This document shows positions 9,174 to 16,571 of a DNA stretch of 52,817 nt, one piece after another. Position 1 is the stretch's first letter, and each line of letters begins with the position of its first letter. Source of the stretch: Clostridia bacterium (GTDB lineage: Bacteria; Bacillota_A; Clostridia; Christensenellales; Aristaeellaceae); assembly GCA_017430945.1 (NCBI GenBank), contig JAFRMB010000129.1, positions 1 through 52,817 of the forward strand. Reading direction: 5' to 3'. The notes beneath the pieces are model-generated. The model had not been told where the DNA came from. It saw nothing but the letters and a program-made list of their open reading frames with translations, and searched no databases. Made by a program: the position numbers and the translations under genes.

Positions 9174-10463
9174 ATGCGCTTCGAACTACTGCATCCCGCT
9201 GACCAACTGGTGATGATCATGAACCGCATCTATTATTACGGTATGACCACCACCTCCGGCGGCAACCTGTCCATCATGGACAGCAACGGCGATATCTGGA
9301 TCACGCCCTCGGGCATCGACAAGGGCAACCTGACCCGTGCGGACATGTGCCAGGTCAAGCCGGACGGCACCGTCATCGGCCCCCACAAGCCGTCTGTGGA
9401 GCTGCCCTTCCACTCGGAGATCTTCCGCCGCCGCCCGGACATCAAGGCGGTGCTGCACGCGCATCCGCCGACGCTGGTGGCCTTCTCGCTGGCCCGCAAG
9501 ATCCCCGACGTCCGGCTCGTTCCCAACGCCAGCGAGGTCTGCGGCAAGGTGACGTACGCCCGGTATGAAGTGCCGGGTTCGAAGAAGCTCGGCGATTACA
9601 TCGCCGCCGAATTCGACAAGGGCTACAACACCGTGATGATGGAGAACCACGGCGTCGTCATCGGCCACAAGGACCTGTTCACCGCCTTCAAGGCCTTTGA
9701 AACGCTGGATTTCTGCGGCCGCCTCGAGATCAACGCCCACAAGCTGGGCACGCCCAAACCACTCACCGAAGCGCAGATCGACATCGACCGCGCCGTCGCC
9801 TCCCCGGACCTCGATGAATTCGCGCCCGATCTTAACACCAGCGAAGCCTGCGCCGCCCGCCGCGACCTGTGCACGTTCATCCACCGCAGCTACGATCAGC
9901 GGCTGTTCACCGCGACACAGGGCACCTTCGCTGCGCGGCTCTCCGACGGCAGCTTCCTGATCACGCCGTACGACAAGGACCGCAAATACCTGGAGCCGGA
10001 GGACCTCGTGCTCATAAAGGACGGGAAGCGCGAGGCCGGCAAGCAGCCCAGCCGCGCCACCGCACTTATTGAAAAGATCTTCGCCGCCCACGACGACGTC
10101 AAAGCGGTGATCATCGCCCAGCCGCCGGCCATCATGAGCTTCGCCGTGACGGAAGCAGCGTTCGACTCCCGCCTGATCCCTGAAAGCTACATCGGCCTGC
10201 GCAGTGTGCAGCGCCTGCCCTACGCCGCCGGCCTGCTCGACACCGAAGGCACCGTTCGGATGTTCTCCGGCAAAACGCCGGTCGTCATCGTCAACAACCA
10301 GTGCGCGATCGTCACCGGCGCGTCGCTGCTCAACGCGTTCGACCGCCTGGAGGTGCTGGAGTACTCCGCCACCGCCATCATCGCCTCCCGCGACATCGGA
10401 GACGTGTACTACATCAGCGAGGATGAGGTCAAAGCCATCGAAGAGGCCTTCAACCTGTCTTGA
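9174..10463 (+). CDS. Tandem class II aldolase/adducin-family protein
   Basis: 429 residues made of two class II aldolase domains. Domain 1 (about 1-215) is intact: GMTTTSGGNLS phosphate-binding region, catalytic Glu E76 (SVELPFH) and zinc ligands H95 and H97 (VLHAHPP) and H159 (MENHGVVIG). This matches L-fuculose/L-rhamnulose-phosphate aldolases. Domain 2 (about 222-429) keeps the fold but reads IIAQPP and VNNQCAIVTG at the equivalent ligand positions, so it has lost the metal site. The likely reaction is retro-aldol cleavage of a deoxy-sugar phosphate to dihydroxyacetone phosphate and an aldehyde. An L-fucose pathway (fucI, fucU) lies at the far end of the window. An AGGAGGG site precedes the ATG. 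Confidence 0.88.
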   Translation: MRFELLHPADQLVMIMNRIYYYGMTTTSGGNLSIMDSNGDIWITPSGIDKGNLTRADMCQVKPDGTVIGPHKPSVELPFHSEIFRRRPDIKAVLHAHPPTLVAFSLARKIPDVRLVPNASEVCGKVTYARYEVPGSKKLGDYIAAEFDKGYNTVMMENHGVVIGHKDLFTAFKAFETLDFCGRLEINAHKLGTPKPLTEAQIDIDRAVASPDLDEFAPDLNTSEACAARRDLCTFIHRSYDQRLFTATQGTFAARLSDGSFLITPYDKDRKYLEPEDLVLIKDGKREAGKQPSRATALIEKIFAAHDDVKAVIIAQPPAIMSFAVTEAAFDSRLIPESYIGLRSVQRLPYAAGLLDTEGTVRMFSGKTPVVIVNNQCAIVTGASLLNAFDRLEVLEYSATAIIASRDIGDVYYISEDEVKAIEEAFNLS

Positions 10464-10485
10464 TCCCAAACAGCCCAGACGAATG

Positions 10486-10512
10486 GCGCGCAGGCGAAAT
10501 ACCTGCGCGCCA
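10486..10512. terminator. Hairpin between convergent genes
   Basis: A perfect 10-bp stem (GGCGCGCAGG / CCTGCGCGCC) with a 7-nt loop, 22 bp after the aldolase stop and 53 bp after the convergent SDR stop. It probably serves as a terminator in both directions, though neither side has a long T run. Confidence 0.6.
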
Positions 10513-10565
10513 GTGCGTTTGCGAAGCCGGCGGGCTTTTCCCCGTGCCCGGCGACGCATGCGCCG

Positions 10566-11369
10566 CTACGGCTGCTTGCCGATGTAGGCCAGTATGCCGC
10601 CGTCCACGTATAGGATGTGTCCGTTGACGAAGTTCGATGCGTCGGAGGCCAGGAACACGGCGGCGCCCATCAGGTCCTCCACCTCGCCCCAGCGCCCGGC
10701 CGGCGTCTTTGCCATCAGGAACTGGTCGAACGGGTGCCGGCTGCCGTCGCTCTGGCGCTCCCGCAGCGGCGCCGTCTGTTTGGTGGCGATGTAGCCCGGC
10801 CCGATGCCGTTACACTGTATGTTCTGTCCGCCGTATTCCGCGCAGATGTTTCGCGTCAGCATCTTCAGACCGCCCTTCGCGGCGGCGTAGGCCGACACCG
10901 TCTCGCGCCCCAGCTCGGACATCATCGAACAGATGTTGATGATCTTCCCGTGGCCCTTTCGGATCATCCCCGGGATGACCGCCTTAGAGCAGATGAACGG
11001 CGCCACCAGGTCGACGTCGATCACCTGCTGGAATTCCTCGCGCTTCATCTCGCACATCGGGATGCGCTTGATGGTGCCCGCGTTGTTGACCAGTATGTCG
11101 ATGACGCCCATATCCGCTTCGATCTGCTGCACCAACCGGACCACCGCGTCCTCGTCGGTCACGTCGCAGATATATCCCTTCGCGTCGATGCCCTTTTCCG
11201 CGTAATCGGCCAACGCCGCGTCCAGGTGCTTTTGATCCCTGCAGTTGATGGCGATCCTGGCGCCGGCCTTCCCCAGCGCCTCCGCGATGCCGGTGCCGAT
11301 GCCCGTCGCGCCGCCCGTGATCCATGCGATCTTGCCGTCCAGGCGGAATGCATCCATGTCAAATCCCAT
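10566..11369 (-). CDS. kduD: SDR oxidoreductase, 2-deoxy-D-gluconate 3-dehydrogenase / gluconate 5-dehydrogenase-like (KduD)
   Basis: 267 residues from the ATG at 11369, which lies 7 nt after AGGAG; a GTG two codons earlier is too close to that site. The NAD(P) motif is TGGATGIGTGIAEALG. Also visible are the NNAG motif, the catalytic Ser region (IINICSMMSELG) and YAAAKGG (YxxxK). The family includes KduD, which reduces 2,5-diketo-3-deoxygluconate to 2-keto-3-deoxygluconate, and gluconate 5-dehydrogenases. The KduD choice rests on its position 10 bp downstream of kduI, the preceding step in unsaturated uronate breakdown. Confidence 0.85.
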   Translation of the reverse strand: MGFDMDAFRLDGKIAWITGGATGIGTGIAEALGKAGARIAINCRDQKHLDAALADYAEKGIDAKGYICDVTDEDAVVRLVQQIEADMGVIDILVNNAGTIKRIPMCEMKREEFQQVIDVDLVAPFICSKAVIPGMIRKGHGKIINICSMMSELGRETVSAYAAAKGGLKMLTRNICAEYGGQNIQCNGIGPGYIATKQTAPLRERQSDGSRHPFDQFLMAKTPAGRWGEVEDLMGAAVFLASDASNFVNGHILYVDGGILAYIGKQP

Positions 11370-11379
11370 ACGCACGCTC

Positions 11380-12222
11380 CTATCTCAAGTCGGTATTGTC
11401 GATGGTGTCCATATCGTCAAAGGCCTGGTTCTCACCGCCCATGGCCCAGATGAACGTATAATTGCTCGTACCGCCGCCGGCGTGGATGGACCACGAGGGC
11501 GAGATCACCGCTTGTTCGTTCTGCATGACGATGTGGCGGGTCTCACAGGGCTCGCCCATGTAGTGGAACACGACATTGCCCTTCGGCACCTCGAAGTAGA
11601 AGTAGACTTCCATGCGGCGCTCGTGTGTATGGGCCGGCATGGTGTTCCACACGCTGCCCGGCTCCAGCACGGTCATGCCCATGGAGAGCTGACAGGTCTT
11701 GAGCACATCCGGATGGATGAACTGGTTGATCACGCGCTTGTTGCTGGTCTCCGCGGCGCCGCAGGGCTTCTTGGCGGCGTCGGCGATGCGGATGAGCCGG
11801 TGGGCATAGCTCGTGTGCGCCGGGGCGGACACCATGTAGAACTTGGCGGGATCGTCCGGATCGTCAGAGGAGAAGGTCACATCCCTGGCGCCCATGGTCA
11901 AATACAGACAGTCCTTGTAGCCCATTTGGAACACCTCGCCGTCCACGGTGACCCGGCCCGCGCCGCCCACGTTGAACAGGCCGGCTTCGCGACGCTCCAG
12001 GAAAAAATGCGTGCCGAAGCAGTGCCACACGTCGATGCCGTCATCGATGGGCAGCGCCCGGCAGACCGGCATGATGCCGACGGTGACCATGCGGTCCACG
12101 TGGCTGTAGACGGCCGTCACCCGGTCGGGCTCGAACAGCTTTTCGATCAAAAACTCCCGTCGGGTCTCCTCGGTGGTGTAGCGCTTGAAGTCGCGCTGGT
12201 TGCAGGAATAGCGAATTTCCAC
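11380..12222 (-). CDS. kduI: 5-keto-4-deoxyuronate isomerase KduI
   Basis: 280 residues of the KduI cupin family. It isomerises 5-dehydro-4-deoxy-D-glucuronate, released from pectin or glycosaminoglycan lyase products, to 3-deoxy-D-glycero-2,5-hexodiulosonate. The metal-binding cupin residues are visible in MPAHTHERRMEVYFYF (two His and a Glu) and the C-terminal His in WSIHAGGGTSNYTFIWAMGG. The start is the GTG at 12222, set by AGAGAGG 8 nt upstream; no ATG fits. It is the first gene of a kduI-kduD operon, with its own promoter facing the Gfo/Idh gene. Confidence 0.94.
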   Translation of the reverse strand: MEIRYSCNQRDFKRYTTEETRREFLIEKLFEPDRVTAVYSHVDRMVTVGIMPVCRALPIDDGIDVWHCFGTHFFLERREAGLFNVGGAGRVTVDGEVFQMGYKDCLYLTMGARDVTFSSDDPDDPAKFYMVSAPAHTSYAHRLIRIADAAKKPCGAAETSNKRVINQFIHPDVLKTCQLSMGMTVLEPGSVWNTMPAHTHERRMEVYFYFEVPKGNVVFHYMGEPCETRHIVMQNEQAVISPSWSIHAGGGTSNYTFIWAMGGENQAFDDMDTIDNTDLR

Positions 12223-12315
12223 GATGCTTACCTCTCTTTCCCGGGATGCTCCAGGGCCTCCCCCCATATCGTCCCGACCCCGGCTTTCACGACCGCCGCG
12301 CCCGGTACCGATAAC

Positions 12316-12363
12316 AGCATACCATAAACGGCGCCGGTCCGCAAGGGTCGATCGGCACGATCG
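12316..12363 (-). promoter_or_regulatory. kduI promoter with a candidate operator
   Basis: Minus strand: -35 TTGCGG (12339-12344), 17-bp spacer ending TGG, -10 TATGCT (12316-12321). Immediately upstream, 12349-12363 is an inverted repeat of CGATCG arms around a 3-bp centre. It lies between the two divergent promoters, where a sugar-acid-responsive regulator could bind. The regulator is not in this window. Confidence 0.5.
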
Positions 12364-12391
12364 CAATGAAGTGCGGCACAAAAAGTCGTCC

Positions 12392-12421
12392 TTGACGCCC
12401 CGTCCCGACTGACTGTATAAT
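12392..12421 (+). promoter_or_regulatory. Promoter of the Gfo/Idh oxidoreductase gene
   Basis: -35 TTGACG (12392-12397), 18-bp spacer, perfect -10 TATAAT (12416-12421), 60 bp before the ATG. Confidence 0.75.
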
Positions 12422-12481
12422 GGGATCGGGACTTTTGCGGCCGCCGGGCGACCGGATGTGCCGCACACGGGGGCGGATTTC

Positions 12482-13603
12482 ATGCGAACCATCGGCATCG
12501 GCGTGATCGGCTGGGGCTTCATGGGCAAGACCCACACCCAGGCGCTTCGCAGTCTGGCGCTGTACTATCCGGATGCGCCGTTTCGGGTGCGATTGGTCTG
12601 CGTTTGCGCGCGGCATATAGAGCATGCCCGGCAGGCAGCGCGGGACGCGGGTTTCGAGCGCTGCACCGACGACTATCGCGAACTGCTGGCCATGCCCGAG
12701 GTCGAAGCGGTGTCCATCTGCACTCCAAATGACCAGCACGAGGCCATGGCGATCGAAGCCATCCGCGCCGGCAAGCACGTCTACATCGACAAGCCGCTGG
12801 CCGTGACGGCGGACGCAGCGGACAACATCGCCCGGGCGGCCGCGGCCTCCGACGTCTTCACGCAGATGGTGTTCAACAACCGCTTCTTCCCGGCGACGCT
12901 GCGGGCACGGCAGCTGATCGTGGAGGGCCGCATCGGCGACGTGCTGTCGTTCCAGGCCCGCTACCTGCACTCGGGATCCGTCGACCCGGACAAGCCGATC
13001 GGCTGGAAGCAGCAGGCGCAGGGCGGCGTGCTGCTGGACATGGGCAGCCACGCGCTGGATCTCATCATATGGCTCGTGGGCTGGCCCAAACGCGCGCTGT
13101 GCCGCACGCGGGTGCTCTACCCCGCCCGCCCCACCCGGAGCGGCGGCGTAGAGACGGACCTCGGCGACGACCACATGCTGGCGATGCTCGAGCTTCCCAA
13201 CGGCGCGCTGGGCACCGTGGAGGCCTCAAAGATCGCCACCGGCACCAATGACGAGCTGACCCTCGAAGTCCGCGGCACGCGCGGCGCGCTGAAGTGGGAT
13301 CTCATGGATCCGAACTATCTGTATTTCTTCGATCAGGACGTCCCCGAAGCCGCCTACGGCGGGCAGCGCGGGTTCACACAGATCGAATCCGTACAGCGCT
13401 ACCCGGCGCCCGGCGGCAGCTTCCTGCCTCCCAAGAGCGCCATCGGATGGGACCGCGGCCACATCCACTGTTACTACAGCTTTCTTGACGCCGTGACTCG
13501 CGGCGTTCGGCCCGAAAACGGCGTCGACGAGGGCGCAAGGCTCCAACACCTGATGGAGGCACTGAAGCGCTCCGCAGGGACCGGCACCTGGGTCGACTGC
13601 TGA
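12482..13603 (+). CDS. Gfo/Idh/MocA-family oxidoreductase
   Basis: 373 residues from the ATG at 12482, preceded by GGGGGCGG. The N-terminal Rossmann domain starts IGIGVIGWGFMGKTHTQAL (GxGxxG variant). The conserved (E/D)KP motif appears as GKHVYIDKPLAV, and the C-terminal domain carries GGVLLDMGSHALDLIIWLVG, where D and H are the usual catalytic region. These are NAD(P)-dependent dehydrogenases of sugars, inositols or related polyols. The gene diverges from kduI and may act on a related sugar acid, but the substrate is unknown. Confidence 0.9.
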   Translation: MRTIGIGVIGWGFMGKTHTQALRSLALYYPDAPFRVRLVCVCARHIEHARQAARDAGFERCTDDYRELLAMPEVEAVSICTPNDQHEAMAIEAIRAGKHVYIDKPLAVTADAADNIARAAAASDVFTQMVFNNRFFPATLRARQLIVEGRIGDVLSFQARYLHSGSVDPDKPIGWKQQAQGGVLLDMGSHALDLIIWLVGWPKRALCRTRVLYPARPTRSGGVETDLGDDHMLAMLELPNGALGTVEASKIATGTNDELTLEVRGTRGALKWDLMDPNYLYFFDQDVPEAAYGGQRGFTQIESVQRYPAPGGSFLPPKSAIGWDRGHIHCYYSFLDAVTRGVRPENGVDEGARLQHLMEALKRSAGTGTWVDC

Positions 13604-13635
13604 CGCCGCAAAGCAGCGGCAAAACGGAGGTCAAC

Positions 13636-14814
13636 ATGAACCGTCTTTTGAGATCGCTCCTCTGCGCCATCTGCCTGTGTGCCCTGCTCGCCGGCATCGG
13701 CGCCACGGTATCGGCGGAGGGTACGGGCGTCACGCTGCTCGCCGCCAGCGTGGGCAAGGGCGACGCCCTGCTCATCAAGCTTGACGGCTGGGTCGGGCTC
13801 ATCGATACGGGCAAGGCTGTCGCCCGGGGCAAGGTGCTCTCGGCGATGGCGGCGCTGGATGTAGACGCGCTCGACGCGGTGTTCATCACCCATACGGACA
13901 ACGATCACACCGGCGGCCTGGAGTGGCTGGCGCACAGCGACATCCCGGTCGATGCCTTTTACGCCTCGGCGATGTACACCGGCGTCAAGCCGAAGAAGCA
14001 CCCTGCGCTTCAGGCGGCGGCCGTGCGCGGCGAGGAGGTCACGTGGCTCAGCCGCGGCGACGTGTTGGCGCTCGGCGATACCGGCGCAGTGCTCGAGGTG
14101 CTGGCGCCGGCGACGCTCTTCACGGATAAGGACGACAACAACTCGCTCGTGATGATGCTCTCCTCGCCGGACGGCCGCATACTGCTCACCGGCGATATGG
14201 AGCTGCCCGAGGAAGCCGCGCTGCTGTCGATGGGCGACGACCTGCGCTGCGACGTATTGAAGGCGCCCAACCACGGCGACGACGACACCCTCTCCGGGGC
14301 TTTCATCAGCGCCGCCTCACCAAAGCTCGCGGTGATCTCCACAGACAGTCAGGACAAGCCGGGCACGCCCGATCCCGGCGTACTGGCGCGGCTCCGGTCG
14401 GCCGGCGCGCAGGTCTGCGTCACGCAGGATGCCGGGCTGGGCTTGCGCGTGACGCTGTCCGGCGGCGCGGTAGACGTCACCGCGCTGGACATCCCCGAGC
14501 CCGTGCCGGACGGCGTCGCCCTTGCCTCGGTGACGGCCGGTGACGACCTTGTGACGATCCGCAACGACGGCGGCACGCGCGATCTGACCGGCTGGTATCT
14601 CTATTCCGGCCGCGGGAACGAGCTGTACGCCTTCCCCGACGGCTACGCGCTTGAGGCCGGCCGGGCCGTCACCGTGGGCACGCGCTCTTCAGAAGCGGGC
14701 AGCTATGACCTGCTCTGGGACGACAAGAAGGTCATCCACCCATCCAAGCGCGACGAGCTGATCCTCTTCGATCCGTGGGGGCGGCAGGTCGACGCGATGG
14801 ACAACGGCCGCTGA
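13636..14814 (+). CDS. Exported metallo-beta-lactamase-fold protein with C-terminal lamin-tail domain
   Basis: 392 residues. A signal peptide (LLRSLLCAICLCALLAGIGATVSAEG) is followed by a ComEC/Rec2-type metallo-beta-lactamase domain (about 30-285). It has the metal motif THTDNDHTGGLEWL, a second metal region (ILLTGDMELPEE, with the conserved Asp) and the late His (LKAPNHGDDD). The last ~95 residues (VTIRNDGGTRDLTGWYLYS ...) match a lamin-tail domain, an Ig-like module found on secreted bacterial nucleases and hydrolases. A nuclease or phosphodiesterase outside the membrane is plausible; the substrate is inferred only from family. A GGAGG site precedes the ATG, 32 bp after the Gfo/Idh gene. 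Confidence 0.85.
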   Translation: MNRLLRSLLCAICLCALLAGIGATVSAEGTGVTLLAASVGKGDALLIKLDGWVGLIDTGKAVARGKVLSAMAALDVDALDAVFITHTDNDHTGGLEWLAHSDIPVDAFYASAMYTGVKPKKHPALQAAAVRGEEVTWLSRGDVLALGDTGAVLEVLAPATLFTDKDDNNSLVMMLSSPDGRILLTGDMELPEEAALLSMGDDLRCDVLKAPNHGDDDTLSGAFISAASPKLAVISTDSQDKPGTPDPGVLARLRSAGAQVCVTQDAGLGLRVTLSGGAVDVTALDIPEPVPDGVALASVTAGDDLVTIRNDGGTRDLTGWYLYSGRGNELYAFPDGYALEAGRAVTVGTRSSEAGSYDLLWDDKKVIHPSKRDELILFDPWGRQVDAMDNGR

Positions 14815-14852
14815 CCGGCCGCAGGCGCCGCCGTCTTCCCGCCTTTTCCGGC

Positions 14853-14881
14853 TTGACAAGCCAGCCGCGCCATGCTATACT
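14853..14881 (+). promoter_or_regulatory. Consensus promoter of the SCIFF operon
   Basis: Perfect -35 TTGACA (14853-14858), 17-bp spacer, -10 TATACT (14876-14881). The SCIFF ATG lies 55 bp downstream. Confidence 0.85.
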
Positions 14882-14935
14882 ATCTGTATTAAAAGGGCGG
14901 TCTATGCGCGGCCCTGGAAACGGAGAGATAACAGC

Positions 14936-15082
14936 ATGAACAGGATCCAGACCATCAATACCCGCGATCTGAACAAGAGCACCGTGACCGGCGGTTGCGG
15001 CGAGTGCCAGACCTCCTGTCAGTCCGCCTGCAAGACCTCCTGCGGCGTGGCCAACCAGAAGTGCGAAAACGAGGACAAGTAA
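14936..15082 (+). CDS. SCIFF ribosomal peptide precursor (six cysteines in forty-five residues)
   Basis: 48 residues. An N-terminal leader-like segment (NRIQTINTRDLNKSTVTGG) is followed by a cysteine core with six Cys at 21, 24, 28, 32, 36 and 43 (CGECQTSCQSACKTSC region). This matches the SCIFF family, which is nearly universal in Clostridia. Its radical-SAM maturase links Cys sulfur to a neighbouring residue (thioether bridge) in characterised members. The cellular role of mature SCIFF is unknown. The gene has its own strong promoter and a terminator before the maturase, so peptide should be made in excess over enzyme. Confidence 0.96.
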   Translation: MNRIQTINTRDLNKSTVTGGCGECQTSCQSACKTSCGVANQKCENEDK

Positions 15083-15101
15083 GGCTTCATTCAAACAAAA
15101 T

Positions 15102-15125
15102 GCCGCCACGCAGGCGGCGTTTTTT
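15102..15125 (+). terminator. Attenuating intrinsic terminator between SCIFF peptide and maturase
   Basis: A 6-bp GC stem (GCCGCC / GGCGGC) with loop ACGCA, preceded by an A run and followed by GTTTTTT. It ends 15 nt before the maturase ATG, so most transcripts probably stop here and a minority read through. Confidence 0.85.
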
Positions 15126-15140
15126 GTGCAGGAGATAGAT

Positions 15141-16571
15141 ATGGTGCATCAGTACAAATTGAACGGCTACAACATCGTGCTGGACATGGCCTCGGGCGCC
15201 GTGCACGCGGTGGACGAGGTGGCCTACGACATCATCGCGATGTATCCCGACCATGCGCCGGAGGCCATCGCACAGGCGATCACCGCAAAGTACCCCGAGG
15301 TCACCGAGGCGGACGTCGCATCGTGCATCGGCGAGATCGAGGCGCTGGTGGCGGACGGCAAGCTGTTTTCCGAGGACAAGTACGAGCGCCTCGCCTTCGA
15401 CTTCAAGGCGCGCCCTGTGGTCGTGAAGGCGCTGTGCCTGCATGTGGCGCATACCTGCAACCTGAACTGCAGCTACTGCTTCGCCAGCCAGGGCAAGTAC
15501 CATGGCGAGCGCGCGCTGATGTCCTTCGACGTGGGCCGGCAGGCGCTGGACTTCCTGATCGCCCGGTCCGGCACGCGCCACAACCTGGAAGTGGACTTCT
15601 TCGGCGGCGAGCCGCTCATGAACTGGGACGTGGTGAAGCGGTTGGTGGCCTATGCCCGGGAGCAGGAGGCGCGCTTCGACAAGCACTTCCGCTTCACGCT
15701 GACGACGAACGGCATGCTGATCGACGACGATGTGATCGACTTCTGCAACCGCGAGATGAGCAACGTGGTGCTCTCGCTGGACGGCCGCAGGGAGGTGCAC
15801 GACCGGCTCCGCGTGGACTATGCCGGGCATGGCAGCTACGACCGCATCGTGCCGAAATTCCAGAAGCTGGTGAAGGCGCGCGGCGGAAAGAACTATTATA
15901 TGCGCGGCACGTTCACGCGCAATAACCTGGACTTCACGAACGATGTGCTGCACATGGTGGACCTGGGCTTCACCGAGACCAGCATGGAGCCCGTGGTGTG
16001 CGCACCCGGCGATCCCGAGGCGCTGCGCGAAGAGGACCTGCCGGTGCTGTTCGATCAGTACGAGCGCCTGGCGTGTGAGATGATCCGCCGCAAGCGCGAG
16101 GGCCGGCCGTTCACGTTTTACCACTATATGATCGACCTGACCGGCGGCCCGTGCATCTACAAGCGCATCACCGGCTGCGGCAGCGGCACCGAATACATGG
16201 CCGTCACCCCCTGGGGCGACCTCTACCCCTGTCACCAGTTCGTGGGCGACCCCAGGTTCCTGATGGGCGACGTGTGGAGCGGCGTGACCAACCCGGCCGT
16301 GCAGGATGAATTCAGGCACGTCAACGCCTATGCCCGTCCCGAATGCCGCGACTGTTGGGCGAAGCTCTACTGCTCCGGCGGCTGCGCGGCGAATGCCTAC
16401 CACGCCACGGGCTCCATTCGCGGCGTCTACGATCTCGGCTGCCAGCTCTTCAAAAAGCGCATCGAATGCGCCGTGATGATGCAGGTCGCCGAAGCCGTCG
16501 AGACCGGCCGGCCCATCGAGAGCAGCAGCTGCGACAGCGATTGCGCCGGCTGCCTGAAAGAGATGCAATGA
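15141..16571 (+). CDS. SCIFF radical-SAM maturase
   Basis: 476 residues. An N-terminal peptide-recognition (PqqD-like RRE) region opens MVHQYKLNGYNIVLDMASG and is followed by the radical-SAM cluster motif CNLNCSYC (C106, C110, C113). A C-terminal SPASM domain supplies many Cys for auxiliary [4Fe-4S] clusters (CGSGTEY, YPCHQF, CRDCWAKLYCSGGCAAN, GCQLF). The enzyme forms the thioether crosslink on SCIFF. I chose the ATG at 15141 because GGAG lies 6 nt upstream; the GTG at 15126 overlaps the terminator T run. Its stop overlaps the next gene (ATGA). Confidence 0.95.
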   Translation: MVHQYKLNGYNIVLDMASGAVHAVDEVAYDIIAMYPDHAPEAIAQAITAKYPEVTEADVASCIGEIEALVADGKLFSEDKYERLAFDFKARPVVVKALCLHVAHTCNLNCSYCFASQGKYHGERALMSFDVGRQALDFLIARSGTRHNLEVDFFGGEPLMNWDVVKRLVAYAREQEARFDKHFRFTLTTNGMLIDDDVIDFCNREMSNVVLSLDGRREVHDRLRVDYAGHGSYDRIVPKFQKLVKARGGKNYYMRGTFTRNNLDFTNDVLHMVDLGFTETSMEPVVCAPGDPEALREEDLPVLFDQYERLACEMIRRKREGRPFTFYHYMIDLTGGPCIYKRITGCGSGTEYMAVTPWGDLYPCHQFVGDPRFLMGDVWSGVTNPAVQDEFRHVNAYARPECRDCWAKLYCSGGCAANAYHATGSIRGVYDLGCQLFKKRIECAVMMQVAEAVETGRPIESSSCDSDCAGCLKEMQ

